A stretch of 64,000 nt of DNA from Lepidurus packardi (GCA_023053545.1 JAKZAN010000055.1:62001-126000); one strand, 5' to 3'. Counted from the stretch's first letter, positions 15,975-24,942 are shown. Translations and numbers: made by a program. Notes: generated by a model from the letters alone, not told the origin.

Positions 15975-16020
15975 GGCCATTTGATTTTTGAATATAGCAA
16001 AAGTCAAATGGTCTTTTTAT
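15975..16020 (+). terminator. terminator after etfA
   Basis: GGCCATTTGA (15975-15984) pairs with TCAAATGGTC (16004-16013), with a long loop, followed by TTTTTATTT. It closes the etfBA operon 28 bases after the etfA stop. Confidence 0.7.
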
Positions 16021-16064
16021 TTCAAATTAAAATTCGGTACTTTGCAGTATACATTTGTAGAAAT

Positions 16065-16697
16065 ATGAGCCTTGTAAAATTGACCATAAAAGGGATTTCG
16101 TATAGCCAAACACAGAACGGGGCGTATGCATTAATCCTGAATGAAGCTGATGGCGAGAAGAAGCTTCCAATTGTTATTGGCGCCTTTGAAGCCCAATCAA
16201 TTGCGATTGCTTTAGAAAAGGAGATTAAACCGCCGCGTCCTTTGACGCATGATTTGTTTCGGAATTTTGCGGAGCGCTTCGATATTGTGGTCAAACAAGT
16301 TATTATTCACAAGCTCGTTGACGGTGTTTTTTACTCCAGTATTATCTGCGAACGCGATAAGATTGAGGAAATTATCGACGCGCGAACGAGCGACGCAATT
16401 GCATTGGCTCTTCGGTTTAATGCCCCTATTTTTACCTACAAAAATATCTTGGACAAAGCTGGAATTTACTTAAAAACAAGTTCTGAAACAGACGAACACG
16501 GCAATGCTGACGGCGACGACATTTTGTCGCATCCTGAAACATTTGGAGCCGTAGAAACGAATTCTGCTAAGGACACTTACGCTAAATTTAGCCTAAGCGA
16601 ATTAAACGAACAACTGGAAAGTGCTGTGAATGATGAAGATTATGAAAAAGCAGCGCAAATTCGAGATGAAATTTCGAAGCGAGAAATAAATCCCTAA
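16065..16697 (+). CDS. bifunctional nuclease family protein with UVR motif
   Basis: The ATG at 16065 gives 210 residues starting [20 protein letters not shown]; the upstream in-frame start at 15981 would run through the etfA terminator and is rejected. Residues 5-125 match the bifunctional nuclease (BFN, DUF151) domain: [22 protein letters not shown], and [19 protein letters not shown]. The C-terminus ([19 protein letters not shown] and RDEISKRE) is a UvrB/UvrC-type motif, the usual fusion in Bacteroidetes. Role is uncertain: members of this fold have been linked to nuclease activity. thyA follows after 11 bases, so it likely shares a transcript with thyA and folA. Confidence 0.88.
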   Translation: MSLVKLTIKGISYSQTQNGAYALILNEADGEKKLPIVIGAFEAQSIAIALEKEIKPPRPLTHDLFRNFAERFDIVVKQVIIHKLVDGVFYSSIICERDKIEEIIDARTSDAIALALRFNAPIFTYKNILDKAGIYLKTSSETDEHGNADGDDILSHPETFGAVETNSAKDTYAKFSLSELNEQLESAVNDEDYEKAAQIRDEISKREINP

Positions 16698-16708
16698 CAT
16701 ACATTCTC

Positions 16709-17533
16709 ATGAAGCAGTACCACGATCTTGTTAAGCATGTCTTGGAAAACGGCGTTCAGAAAGGCGACCGCACCGGAACAGGCACTAAAAGTGTATTTGG
16801 CTACCAAATGCGTTTTGACCTTAGTGCAGGCTTTCCGATGGTTACGACCAAGAAGCTTCACTTGAAATCGATTATACACGAGCTACTTTGGTTCCTGAAA
16901 GGCGATACGAATATTGATTACCTAAAAGAAAATGGGGTCAAAATTTGGGACGAATGGGCTGATGAAAATGGCGATCTTGGTCCGGTTTACGGCTACCAAT
17001 GGCGCAACTGGAACGGCGACGAAATCGACCAAATCACGGAATTAATTGAAACATTGAAAACCAATCCGAACAGCCGACGCATGTTGGTTTCCGCTTGGAA
17101 TCCGTCTGTTTTGCCCGACACAACAAAATCGTTTGCTGAAAACGTAGCCAACGGAAAAGCTGCATTGCCGCCTTGTCACGCATTTTTTCAGTTTTATGTT
17201 GCCGAAGGGAAATTATCTTGTCAACTGTATCAACGCAGCGCCGACATATTTTTAGGCGTGCCGTTCAATATCGCTTCATACGCATTATTCACGATGATGG
17301 TCGCGCAAGTCGTTGGACTAGAAGCAGGTGAATTTATTCACACTTTTGGCGATGCACACATCTACAACAACCATTTTGAACAATTGGAATTGCAGCTTTC
17401 ACGCGAAATTCGCCCGCTGCCAACCATGAAAATAAATCCGGAAGTTAAAAATATTTTCGATTTCACGTTCGAAGATTTTACCTTAGAAGGCTACGATCCG
17501 CATCCACATATTAAAGGCGCTGTCGCTGTTTAA
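16709..17533 (+). CDS. thyA: thymidylate synthase
   Basis: A 274-residue ThyA. The catalytic cysteine is C156 in [12 protein letters not shown]; also seen are R21 in [17 protein letters not shown] (61-68), YGYQWRNW (94-101), the phosphate-binding [12 protein letters not shown] (121-132), [18 protein letters not shown], and [10 protein letters not shown]. It makes dTMP from dUMP with methylene-tetrahydrofolate, giving dihydrofolate, which the next gene (folA, 6 bases downstream) recycles. Length is normal. Confidence 0.97.
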   Translation: MKQYHDLVKHVLENGVQKGDRTGTGTKSVFGYQMRFDLSAGFPMVTTKKLHLKSIIHELLWFLKGDTNIDYLKENGVKIWDEWADENGDLGPVYGYQWRNWNGDEIDQITELIETLKTNPNSRRMLVSAWNPSVLPDTTKSFAENVANGKAALPPCHAFFQFYVAEGKLSCQLYQRSADIFLGVPFNIASYALFTMMVAQVVGLEAGEFIHTFGDAHIYNNHFEQLELQLSREIRPLPTMKINPEVKNIFDFTFEDFTLEGYDPHPHIKGAVAV

Positions 17534-17539
17534 ATAAAC

Positions 17540-18034
17540 ATGAATACACAACAAGTCATTTTAGTTGCTGCGGCGGCAGAAAATAATGCTTTGGGGAAAG
17601 ACAACCAATTGCTTTGGCATTTGCCAGATGATTTTAAGCGTTTCAAAGCACTCACGACTGGGCATCATATAATTATGGGAAGAAAGACTTTCGAAAGCTT
17701 TCCAAAACCATTGCCAAACAGAACCCACGTTGTGATTACGCGCCAGCATGATTATAAACCAGAAGGTTGCATTGTGGTGCATCGTTTTGAAGATGCATTA
17801 TCAATCGTGCCAAAAGGCGAACCTGCTTTCGTAATTGGAGGCGGCGAAATCTATGCACTTTCCCTCCCATTTGCCACAAAAATCGAACTGACGCGGGTGC
17901 ACGCAGCATTCGACGCGGACGCATTCTTTCCTGAATTTGGTGCAGACGCTTGGCATTTAGAAGCAAGCGAATCACATGCAACAGACGAGAAGCACGCATT
18001 TGCATTCACGTATGAAACGTTTGTCAGAAAATAA
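17540..18034 (+). CDS. folA: dihydrofolate reductase
   Basis: A 164-residue DHFR. VAAAAENNALGKDNQLLW-like N-terminus, catalytic acid D30 in HLPDDFKRFK, IIMGRKTFESFP (NADPH and substrate binding), and FVIGGGEIYALSLP near 93-106. It reduces dihydrofolate to tetrahydrofolate and lies 6 bases after thyA, a functional pair. The lone toxin-antitoxin cassette begins 30 bases after its stop, on the other strand. Confidence 0.96.
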   Translation: MNTQQVILVAAAAENNALGKDNQLLWHLPDDFKRFKALTTGHHIIMGRKTFESFPKPLPNRTHVVITRQHDYKPEGCIVVHRFEDALSIVPKGEPAFVIGGGEIYALSLPFATKIELTRVHAAFDADAFFPEFGADAWHLEASESHATDEKHAFAFTYETFVRK

Positions 18035-18060
18035 CAAACATTATTCAAACCCTCGATTGT

Positions 18061-18190
18061 CAACGTTCTCGCCCTACAGCGGGTTTGGGATTAAATTAAG
18101 CCCTATTTTCGGGTTTGCCAAATATTAGCAAATACAAAACCATCTTTCCATTAAGCCAATTGCCCAAATCCGTTGTAGCGTGTGTTGGCA
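18061..18190 (-). repeat. attC-like site 6, intact and IS-free
   Basis: Read on the minus strand: R''-like TGCCAAC, 5' arm CTACAACGGATTTGGG, a long loop, 3' arm CCCAAACCCGCTGTAG, then GGGCGAG and the core AACGTTGAC. It is the only complete, uninterrupted site in the window and shows what the others looked like before the IS arrived. It starts 10 bases after the antitoxin stop, the normal place for attC. Confidence 0.75.
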
Positions 18191-18199
18191 GATGTAGCT

Positions 18200-18493
18200 T
18201 TATATTTCGATTTGGATTTTTACTTTTCCTCCAAGTCCTTTTTCAACTATATCATACAAAGTTTTAAGAGTTAAATTACTTCCGTTATTTTCAATTCTAG
18301 AGATATATTCTCTTTTTTTTGCAACTAAATCGCCCAATTCAGTTTGTGTCAAATGCTTTTCTTCACGAGCTTTTTTCAAAAGCAAACCGATTTTAAAACC
18401 TTGAAATTCTCTTTCAAGTTCATCACGTCTTACGGTTCCTTTTTCGCCGTAAACTTCATTTTTAATTTCTTTCCAACTTTTAGTTTCCATCAT
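18200..18493 (-). CDS. XRE-type antitoxin (HigA-like)
   Basis: A 97-residue protein. The helix-turn-helix is in residues about 36-75: LKKAREEKHLTQTELGDLVAKK then REYISRIENNGSNLTLKTL. The family binds and neutralises a partner RelE/HigB toxin and represses the operon. Its first ATG (18493) overlaps the last base of the toxin stop (TAATG), so it is translationally coupled as second gene, the HigBA order. A second ATG follows immediately, so the start could be one codon later. Confidence 0.88.
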   Translation of the reverse strand: MMETKSWKEIKNEVYGEKGTVRRDELEREFQGFKIGLLLKKAREEKHLTQTELGDLVAKKREYISRIENNGSNLTLKTLYDIVEKGLGGKVKIQIEI

Positions 18494-18834
18494 TATTTAG
18501 ATTTTTCGTTGTAATATTCTGTCATTAAACGCAAAGCTTTTTCAATTTCTTTTTTTGGAGTTTTCTGCGTTTTCTTTTGAAAGCCATTTAATAGAATTAC
18601 AAGTTTTCCATTATCAAAAAAACAAAACACTCTCCAAATATTAGAACCAAGTTGGATTCGTGCTTCATATAAGCCGTTTGTTCCTTCCATTGATTTAAAA
18701 TAGTTTGAAGGAACTCTTTCTAAAGTTTCGATAGCTTCAATTATTTTGAATATTTTATCTTGAACTTTTTTTGGTTGTTCCAAGAGAAAATTTTCAAAGT
18801 GATTTTCATATGCTATAACTTCCCGTACTTTCAT
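18493..18834 (-). CDS. RelE/HigB-like (Gp49 family) toxin
   Basis: A 113-residue protein with the compact RelE fold pattern: FENFLLEQPKKVQDKIFKII near the start, NGLYEARIQLGSNIWRVFCFF in the middle, and VILLNGFQKKTQKTPKKEIEKA, the Gp49-like signature in which the basic residues after the LLNGFQKK strand are functional. Members cut ribosome-bound mRNA. The gene comes first in the pair, followed by the XRE antitoxin. A perfect inverted repeat lies 9 bases upstream of its start. Toxin-antitoxin pairs are common cassette cargo in chromosomal integrons. Confidence 0.87.
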   Translation of the reverse strand: MKVREVIAYENHFENFLLEQPKKVQDKIFKIIEAIETLERVPSNYFKSMEGTNGLYEARIQLGSNIWRVFCFFDNGKLVILLNGFQKKTQKTPKKEIEKALRLMTEYYNEKSK

Positions 18835-18843
18835 TTTTCAAAG

Positions 18844-18859
18844 GTAACTTAAAAGTTAC
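18844..18859. promoter_or_regulatory. palindromic operator of the toxin-antitoxin operon
   Basis: GTAACTT-AA-AAGTTAC is a perfect 7-bp inverted repeat with a 2-bp spacer, just upstream of the toxin start. The XRE antitoxin is the likely ligand (autoregulation). Confidence 0.6.
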
Positions 18860-18920
18860 TTTATTTACAAATTTTTCGTTGTTTATTATCGGTGCGGGGC
18901 TATATCTGCCAACAATAGCC

Positions 18921-18928
18921 TATATTTG
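18921..18928 (+). promoter_or_regulatory. -7 box of the ubiE promoter
   Basis: TATATTTG fits the Bacteroidetes TAnnTTTG box, 15 bases before the ubiE ATG. The cassette boundary at 18912/18913 is only 8 bases upstream, so any -33 element is now cassette DNA. Confidence 0.55.
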
Positions 18929-18942
18929 CAATAAATTTAGCC

Positions 18943-19677
18943 ATGTCAGAAAAAGTCAAACCTTATAAAGATTCAGATCTCGGAAAGAAAGAGCAAGTGG
19001 CTCAAATGTTCGATAACATCTCTGGAAATTACGACGGATTAAACCGCGTAATTTCATTTGGAATTGACGTGAAATGGCGTAAAAAAGTGGTGAAACTTGT
19101 CACAGATACCAATGCCAAAACAATACTTGATATTGCAACTGGCACTGGCGATTTGGCCATTATGTTGGCACGCACAAACGCCGAAAAAATCGTTGGCATC
19201 GACATTTCAAACGGCATGCTAGAAGTGGGCCGAAAAAAAATAGCAACCGAAAATTTATCGCCAAAAATCGACATGGTTCTAGCCGACTCAGAGGCCATTC
19301 CCTATCCTGATGACTCATTCGACGCCATCACCGTTAGCTTCGGAATTCGGAACTTTGAGACGCTCGAAAAAGGATTAGGCGAAATTTTACGCGTACTGAA
19401 ACCAAACGGGATTTTCGTGATCTTGGAAACATCAGTACCGGAAAAAACACCATTCAAACAAGGCTACTCTTTCTATACCAAAAATATTCTGCCGCTCATC
19501 GGAAAACTATTTTCTAAAGACAACGCGGCCTATGGCTACCTCTCGGAATCAGCGTCTGTTTTTCCATATGGTGAAAAATTAAACAATATTTTACGCAAAA
19601 CTGGGTTTATAAACGTACAGTCAATGCCGCAAACGTTTGGCGTAGCAACCATTTATTCAGCTTCAAAAACCGCATGA
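18943..19677 (+). CDS. ubiE: demethylmenaquinone methyltransferase
   Basis: A 244-residue class I methyltransferase. SAM-binding motif [15 protein letters not shown] near 61-75, [15 protein letters not shown] near 86-100, and the UbiE-specific [16 protein letters not shown] near 123-138, then [16 protein letters not shown]. It makes the last C-methylation step of menaquinone, the quinone of Bacteroidetes. It overlaps porT by 4 bases (ATGA), a gene order kept in flavobacteria. Confidence 0.94.
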   Translation: MSEKVKPYKDSDLGKKEQVAQMFDNISGNYDGLNRVISFGIDVKWRKKVVKLVTDTNAKTILDIATGTGDLAIMLARTNAEKIVGIDISNGMLEVGRKKIATENLSPKIDMVLADSEAIPYPDDSFDAITVSFGIRNFETLEKGLGEILRVLKPNGIFVILETSVPEKTPFKQGYSFYTKNILPLIGKLFSKDNAAYGYLSESASVFPYGEKLNNILRKTGFINVQSMPQTFGVATIYSASKTA

Positions 19678-20363
19678 AAAAAATAATTTTATTAGCAATA
19701 ACACTCTGTTTTGCAAACAGTTATGCCCAATTCGGAAAAAATCCATTAATTAACTTGGAAAATTTCGACAAGCAACGTGTGCATTGGGGCTATTTTCTTG
19801 GCTTCAACAGCTATGGTTTCAAAATGGATTATAAAACCGTCGGACCCGATGTTAAAGTCGAAAACACAACAGGTTTCAATGTTGGTTTGGTGGGGAATTT
19901 ACGCTTGCAAGAATATATTGATTTGCGCTTCGAACCGGGACTTTATTACACACAAAGAAACCTAACTTATCCAGGTTTTACAAGCATAATCGACTCAGAT
20001 CGCGAAGTAAAATCGACTTATATTCATTTTCCGTTATTGCTGAAATTCTCGTCATTGCGCACCGGAAATATCAGGCCTTATCTGCTTGGCGGTGGTTCTG
20101 CGACGCTAAATTTATCCAGCAACGAAAAATCAAAAGACGATAACGAAGCACAGCGTTTTCGCATGAAAAGCTGGACTACGAATTATGAAGTTGGTTTTGG
20201 TGTCGATCTGTATTTCGAATACTTCAAGTTTTCGCCTTCCATTCGTGGCGTTTTTGGCCTCAAAGACGAACTTGTGCGCGACAACGACCCAAACAGCCCG
20301 TGGACAAGCAACATCGAATCACTAAAAACACGCGCAATTCTAGTCAATTTCACGTTTCATTAA
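19674..20363 (+). CDS. porT: type IX secretion outer-membrane protein PorT
   Basis: A 229-residue protein with signal peptide [19 protein letters not shown] and an eight-strand beta-barrel pattern ([70 protein letters not shown]). [16 protein letters not shown] are typical of PorT, needed for type IX secretion of surface adhesins and enzymes. The position right after ubiE and near trmH and tamL supports the name. A T9SS client is encoded at 59186-60157. Confidence 0.85.
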   Translation: MKKIILLAITLCFANSYAQFGKNPLINLENFDKQRVHWGYFLGFNSYGFKMDYKTVGPDVKVENTTGFNVGLVGNLRLQEYIDLRFEPGLYYTQRNLTYPGFTSIIDSDREVKSTYIHFPLLLKFSSLRTGNIRPYLLGGGSATLNLSSNEKSKDDNEAQRFRMKSWTTNYEVGFGVDLYFEYFKFSPSIRGVFGLKDELVRDNDPNSPWTSNIESLKTRAILVNFTFH

Positions 20364-20374
20364 TCGATTTTTTC

Positions 20375-20490
20375 AGGAGCTATTTCCCGCCTTCTGCTCT
20401 ATCTTTTTTGCCACAAATTTCAGCTAAAAAAGAAAATTGTCCAGGCAAAAAAGGATGCCGCTGCCAGTCGGGGCTATGGCATTTGCCTAA
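20375..20490. repeat. intergenic repeat family B, copy 1
   Basis: Begins AGGAGCTATTTCCCGC, then CTCTATCTTTT, and closes AAAAAGGATGCCGCTGCC and GGGGCTA..GGCATTTGCCTA. Related copies are at 34438-34548 and 52637-52740. Its end abuts the stop of the methyltransferase gene. Confidence 0.75.
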
Positions 20491-21219
20491 TTATCGACGT
20501 CTAAATTCACTCAAAATTATTGCAGCCGCTGTGGCCACATTCAAACTTTCAGTAGCTTGAAATTCACCAAATCTCGGAATCGCAATTCTATCCGAACTCA
20601 GTCTTTCAATTTCAGCCGAAATGCCATTGGCTTCATTACCCAATACTATTATGCCTTCTGCAGGCAAATCTGCTTTGTATACATCGGAACAACCATCCAT
20701 GAAAGTCCCAAAAACTGGGAGTTTTGATTGTTGCAAATAAACAGTCAAATCCAAGTAATTCACTTGTACACGCGTAATCGATCCCATGCTCGCTTGCACA
20801 ACTTTTGGATTATAAACATCTGCTGTTTCGCGAGAACAAACCAGTTGTGAAACACCAAACCAATCGCACAACCGCATGATTGTGCCAAGATTTCCAGGAT
20901 CGCGAATGTCATCCAAAGCCACAATTAGCCCTTCGTTCAATGGCGGTTTTTCTTCAGGCATATAAAAAGTCGCAAACGATTCGTTTGGCGTTGTTAACGC
21001 ACTGATTTTTTTCAGATCTCCTTCAGAAATTAGTGTTCTTTGTGAACCAAGATCTGGCCGAAAACTCGGGTTAATTGTATACAAATGTTCAAGCTCAAAA
21101 CTAGAATTAAGCAGTTCATTGATAACTTTTGCGCCTTCGGCAAAAAATAAACCGTTGTTTTGCCTAAACTTTTTTTGATGCAGACTTGTTAATAGCTTAA
21201 TTTGGTTTTTACTAACCAT
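20491..21219 (-). CDS. TrmH/SpoU family RNA 2'-O-methyltransferase
   Basis: The ATG at 21219 gives 242 residues starting MVSKNQIKLLTSLHQKKFRQ; the longer frame to 21285 crosses into the divergent tamL gene and is rejected. SPOUT signatures: LIVALDDIRDPGNLGTIMRLCDWFG (motif 1), GIIVLGNEANGIS (motif 2) and IAIPRFGEFQATESLNVATAAAIIL (motif 3). It methylates a ribose in rRNA or tRNA; which one cannot be told. The N-terminal part is an RNA-binding substrate domain (SpoU_sub_bind-like). Divergent from tamL, 38 bases apart. Confidence 0.9.
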   Translation of the reverse strand: MVSKNQIKLLTSLHQKKFRQNNGLFFAEGAKVINELLNSSFELEHLYTINPSFRPDLGSQRTLISEGDLKKISALTTPNESFATFYMPEEKPPLNEGLIVALDDIRDPGNLGTIMRLCDWFGVSQLVCSRETADVYNPKVVQASMGSITRVQVNYLDLTVYLQQSKLPVFGTFMDGCSDVYKADLPAEGIIVLGNEANGISAEIERLSSDRIAIPRFGEFQATESLNVATAAAIILSEFRRR

Positions 21220-21229
21220 AGAAAAAATG

Positions 21230-21237
21230 TACTTTTG
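21230..21237 (+). promoter_or_regulatory. -7 box of the tamL promoter
   Basis: TACTTTTG fits TAnnTTTG and lies 21 bases before the tamL ATG in the short divergent spacer. No TTG at standard spacing upstream. Confidence 0.45.
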
Positions 21238-21257
21238 GCTTAATTTAATTCCATCAC

Positions 21258-23804
21258 TTGAGAAACTTCTCTGCAAAAATATCATTATTTATCCTATTTG
21301 GGCTATTTATATCCAGTTGCGACTCCGTTAAAAGAGTTCCAGAAGGAAAACACTTGCTGACTAAGAACGAAATCCTTACAAATGGCAAGAAGGAAAATAA
21401 TATTTTAGTTCCAGAACAAATATATCAAAAACCAAATTCGGCCATTTTGGGCTATCGTTTGCGCTTAAATTTGTGGAATGTTGCCAAAAAAAACCCAGAT
21501 TCAGCTTATAAAGCACGCTTCATTAAAGATCCCGCAAAATATAAACGGCAGGCAAAATTATTATCTAAAAAACAAGTTGATCGTTTGGGGCATTCGTTTT
21601 GGTACTCGGGCATTCACAACTTTCTAAAAAAATCTGGCGAAGCGCCTGTCATTATCGACGAAAAAAGCACAGTAAAATCTTTGTCGCGGTTGCGCGGATT
21701 TTATTTTAATAACGGCTATTTCGACACGAAAGTGACTTACAAAATCGACACGATAACGAATAAGAAAGCGAAAATCAAGTATGTCATTTCAACTGGGCAA
21801 CCTTATGTTTTGGATAGTCTTTACACATCAATTGCCACTCCTGCCTTGGATTCATTATATAAATTATCTTTGAAAGAAACCGTAATTAAAAGCGGAAAAC
21901 AGTATCGAACAGCTGATTTTGAAGCCGAAAAAAATCGAATCTCGACTTATTTTAGAAATCATGGCGTTTATCATTTTCAGCAGAATTATGTAAAATTCGA
22001 AATCGACACAGTTGGCATAAAAGGCAATAAAGCAAACGTAAACCTTATTATAAACGATTTTTCTTATCGCGATAATGATTCGACTAAAACAACGCCTTTC
22101 AAAATATTCAACATAAGCCGTGTGAATATTTATACTGCTGACCCTACGGATAAAACATTCAGCTCCAAAGGCGATAGTCTCACTTACAAAAATTTTCATA
22201 TTTACAGTACAGGGAAATTACGGTATAAGCCGAAAGCACTCACAAACGCAATATTTGTAGTGCCAAACAGCATATTTGGGGACACAAAAACCACCTTAAC
22301 TTCTAGGTATTTAAGCAACTTGCGGGTGTTCAATTACCCCTCAATTTCTTATGCCATCGACAGCACCGGCAATGGTTTGCTGGCTAACATTTATGTTGTT
22401 TCAAGGCCAAAATACCAATTCGGAACCAGATTAGACTTTCTGCATTCCAATATCCAAGATTTCGGAATTGCTGGCAATGTATTTTTAACGATACGAAATA
22501 TATTTCGGGGCGCTGAAACCTTAGAATTATCTGGACGTGGCAATGTGGGCTCGTCAAACGATTTTGCAAATCCAAATAACACGTTCTTTAACATCTCAGA
22601 ATATGGTGCTGACGTGAAACTTTCGTTTCCTCGTATCTTCTTCCCGATACCATCAGAAAAAGTCATTCGAAAAACAATGATACCGTCCACGGTAATTAGC
22701 ATCGGTATTGCGAAACAGCAAAACATCGGATTGGATAAAGAAAATTTTACAACCGCAATTAGCTACAATTGGACCCCTCGAAAATCCACTACGGCACGTT
22801 TAGACATTCTGAACATACAGTACGTTAACAATGTTAATGTGGGCAATTATTATAATGTTTATAAATCGTCGTTTAGTGCGTTAAATAATTTCGCTTTAAT
22901 CTACAATGCTAATCCCGACTATTTTGATGAAAGCGGCAAACTTAAAATAGAGTCTGGAACAGCGGCCTTCACGAACGATGCATTGACAGGCTCAAATGGT
23001 GTGAACCCTTCAGCAACAGACCTTAAGGCCATTAGAAGTATTGAAGAAAGAAGGAAGAGATTGACTGAAAACAATCTAATTTTTGCGTCCACCTATAGTT
23101 ATTCTAAAACAACAAAAAGCGATCAAAACGACAACACTTTCCACGTGTTTAAAACTAAAATTGAATCTGCTGGAAACCTGTTGGGCTTGCTGTCAAAATT
23201 ATCAAATGAACCGACAAAGTTAGATGAATCCAAAACCTTTCTTGATGTTGCCTATTCGCAGTACATCAAAACAGAAATGGAACTGATCAAGCACTTCAGC
23301 CTTGGTCATCAGAAAGTGCTTGCCCTTCGCTTTTTTGGCGGAATAGCAGTTCCGTATGGCAATTCGAATAGCATTCCCTTTTCGCGCAGTTACTTTGCAG
23401 GAGGATCGAATGACAATCGCGCGTGGCAGAGTTACGGTCTTGGGCCTGGCAGTTCGCCAAATATCAACGATTTTAATGAAGCGAATATGAAACTGGCTTT
23501 TAGCGCTGAATACCGGTTTAACATTTTTAATGCCGTTAACGGCGCCTTGTTTGTAGATGCGGGCAATATTTGGAACGTTCTCGACAACGAAAAAGATGAA
23601 AAATCAGTATTTAAAGACTTTAGCTCACTTCGCAACACAGCGGTAGGATCGGGAATTGGATTTCGCTATGATTTTGGTCTGGTGGTACTTCGATTGGATC
23701 TCGGATTTAAAACTTATAATCCATCAGACCCGCATAACAAATGGTTCCGAGAGTATAATTTAAGACATTCTGTCCTAAATTTCGGAATTAATTACCCGTT
23801 CTAA
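21258..23804 (+). CDS. tamL: TamL-like lipoprotein of the BamA/TamA (Omp85) family
   Basis: An 848-residue protein. The N-terminus MRNFSAKISLFILFGLFISSC is a lipoprotein signal (lipobox ISSC), which distinguishes the Bacteroidetes TamL form from TamA. POTRA-type segments follow (VKRVPEGKHLLTKNEI, then LSRLRGFYFNNGYFDTKVTYK near 140 and FRNHGVYHFQQNYVKFEID near 235). The last 400 residues form the 16-strand barrel, with SRSYFAGGSNDNRAWQSYGLGPG (the conserved RGF-like loop in this family) and a final strand SVLNFGINYPF ending in F. It works in outer-membrane assembly. Confidence 0.88.
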   Translation: MRNFSAKISLFILFGLFISSCDSVKRVPEGKHLLTKNEILTNGKKENNILVPEQIYQKPNSAILGYRLRLNLWNVAKKNPDSAYKARFIKDPAKYKRQAKLLSKKQVDRLGHSFWYSGIHNFLKKSGEAPVIIDEKSTVKSLSRLRGFYFNNGYFDTKVTYKIDTITNKKAKIKYVISTGQPYVLDSLYTSIATPALDSLYKLSLKETVIKSGKQYRTADFEAEKNRISTYFRNHGVYHFQQNYVKFEIDTVGIKGNKANVNLIINDFSYRDNDSTKTTPFKIFNISRVNIYTADPTDKTFSSKGDSLTYKNFHIYSTGKLRYKPKALTNAIFVVPNSIFGDTKTTLTSRYLSNLRVFNYPSISYAIDSTGNGLLANIYVVSRPKYQFGTRLDFLHSNIQDFGIAGNVFLTIRNIFRGAETLELSGRGNVGSSNDFANPNNTFFNISEYGADVKLSFPRIFFPIPSEKVIRKTMIPSTVISIGIAKQQNIGLDKENFTTAISYNWTPRKSTTARLDILNIQYVNNVNVGNYYNVYKSSFSALNNFALIYNANPDYFDESGKLKIESGTAAFTNDALTGSNGVNPSATDLKAIRSIEERRKRLTENNLIFASTYSYSKTTKSDQNDNTFHVFKTKIESAGNLLGLLSKLSNEPTKLDESKTFLDVAYSQYIKTEMELIKHFSLGHQKVLALRFFGGIAVPYGNSNSIPFSRSYFAGGSNDNRAWQSYGLGPGSSPNINDFNEANMKLAFSAEYRFNIFNAVNGALFVDAGNIWNVLDNEKDEKSVFKDFSSLRNTAVGSGIGFRYDFGLVVLRLDLGFKTYNPSDPHNKWFREYNLRHSVLNFGINYPF

Positions 23805-23816
23805 AAGTATAATTCA

Positions 23817-23824
23817 TAATTTTG
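23817..23824 (+). promoter_or_regulatory. -7 box of the fba promoter
   Basis: TAATTTTG fits TAnnTTTG, 27 bases before the aldolase ATG. Confidence 0.45.
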
Positions 23825-23850
23825 TAAGCATAAACAAAACGAAAATAATC

Positions 23851-24918
23851 ATGAGCCACAACATAAAACCAGGCGTAGCAACAGGCGACCAAGTACAAGA
23901 AATTTTTAGATATGCAAAGGAGAAAGGGTTCGCGTTGCCTGCCGTAAACGTGACTGGCTCTAGCACAATTAATGGCGTGATGGAAACCGCTGCGAAATTA
24001 AACGCGCCGGTAATTATTCAATTCTCAAATGGAGGCGCAATATTTAATGCTGGAAAAGGCCTGTCAAATGCAAACGAACAAGCTGCGATTGCAGGTGGCG
24101 TTGCAGGTGCAAAACACATTCATACACTAGCAGAAGCCTATGGCGCAACCGTTATTTTGCACACAGACCATTGCGCAAAAAAATTATTGCCATGGATTGA
24201 TGGTCTGCTAGATGCTTCAGAAAAACATTTTGCAGAAACAGGGAAACCATTGTTCAGTTCACACATGATTGATCTTTCAGAAGAGCCAATCGAAGAAAAC
24301 ATTCACATCTGTAAATCATATTTAGAGCGGATGTCTAAAATGGGCATGACTTTAGAAATTGAGTTGGGTATTACAGGTGGCGAAGAAGATGGCGTTGACA
24401 ATTCGGATGTTGACAGCTCTAAATTATACACTCAACCAGAAGAAGTTGCCTATGCTTATGAAGAATTAATGAAAATTAGTCCGCGTTTCACGATAGCAGC
24501 TGCATTTGGAAATGTTCATGGCGTTTACAAACCAGGTAACGTGAAATTGACACCAAAAATTCTTAAGAACTCACAAGAATTTGTACAGGCGCGTTTTCAG
24601 ACTGGCGAAAATCCAGTTGATTTTGTGTTTCATGGCGGTTCTGGGTCAACAATAGAAGAAATCAGAGAGGCAATTGGCTACGGTGTCATTAAAATGAACA
24701 TTGATACTGATTTGCAATTTGCTTTTACAGAAGGAGTTCGCGATTATGTTGAGCAAAATATCGAATATTTACGCACGCAAATTGGAAGTCCTGACGGTCC
24801 AGAAGTACCAAACAAAAAACACTATGACCCGAGAAAATGGGTTCGTGAAGGCGAATTAACATTCAACAAACGTTTGGCTCAGGCTTTTTCAGATCTAAAT
24901 AATGTGAATACGCTTTAA
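23851..24918 (+). CDS. fbaA: class II fructose-bisphosphate aldolase
   Basis: A 355-residue enzyme of the long (FbaA, E. coli-type) form. Metal and active-site motifs: ILHTDHCAKKLLPW (D and H near 108-111), LEIELGITGGEEDGVDNS near 168-185, AAFGNVHGVYKPGNVKL near 218-234, FHGGSGS near 264-270 and VIKMNIDTDLQFAF near 283-296. It splits fructose-1,6-bisphosphate in glycolysis and works backward in gluconeogenesis, with Zn2+. Own promoter and no operon partner visible. Confidence 0.96.
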   Translation: MSHNIKPGVATGDQVQEIFRYAKEKGFALPAVNVTGSSTINGVMETAAKLNAPVIIQFSNGGAIFNAGKGLSNANEQAAIAGGVAGAKHIHTLAEAYGATVILHTDHCAKKLLPWIDGLLDASEKHFAETGKPLFSSHMIDLSEEPIEENIHICKSYLERMSKMGMTLEIELGITGGEEDGVDNSDVDSSKLYTQPEEVAYAYEELMKISPRFTIAAAFGNVHGVYKPGNVKLTPKILKNSQEFVQARFQTGENPVDFVFHGGSGSTIEEIREAIGYGVIKMNIDTDLQFAFTEGVRDYVEQNIEYLRTQIGSPDGPEVPNKKHYDPRKWVREGELTFNKRLAQAFSDLNNVNTL

Positions 24919-24934
24919 ATTGACATTAAAGTTT

Positions 24935-24942
24935 TAGCTTTG
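24935..24942 (+). promoter_or_regulatory. -7 box of the accD promoter
   Basis: TAGCTTTG fits TAnnTTTG, 37 bases before the accD ATG; a TTGAC lies 12 bases upstream, closer than the usual -33 spacing. Confidence 0.45.

Larger units (their letters stand above)
18064..18912 (-). mobile_element. single integrated toxin-antitoxin gene cassette (849 bp)
   Basis: On the minus strand the unit starts GTTGGCAGATATAGC (at 18913 downward) and its attC-like R'' segment reads GCTACATCTGCCAAC (18198-18184), the reverse complement with one mismatch. Cutting between G and TT at both ends gives an 849-bp unit. Removing it would join GATTGTCAA (ending 18063) to CAATAGCC (from 18913), restoring a continuous folA-ubiE spacer. 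The unit lies in reverse orientation relative to its neighbours. Confidence 0.7.

Noticed and set aside
24920-24942. TTGAC plus TAGCTTTG as a complete accD promoter
   Set aside because: The 12-base gap is too short for the usual -33/-7 spacing; only the -7 box is kept.
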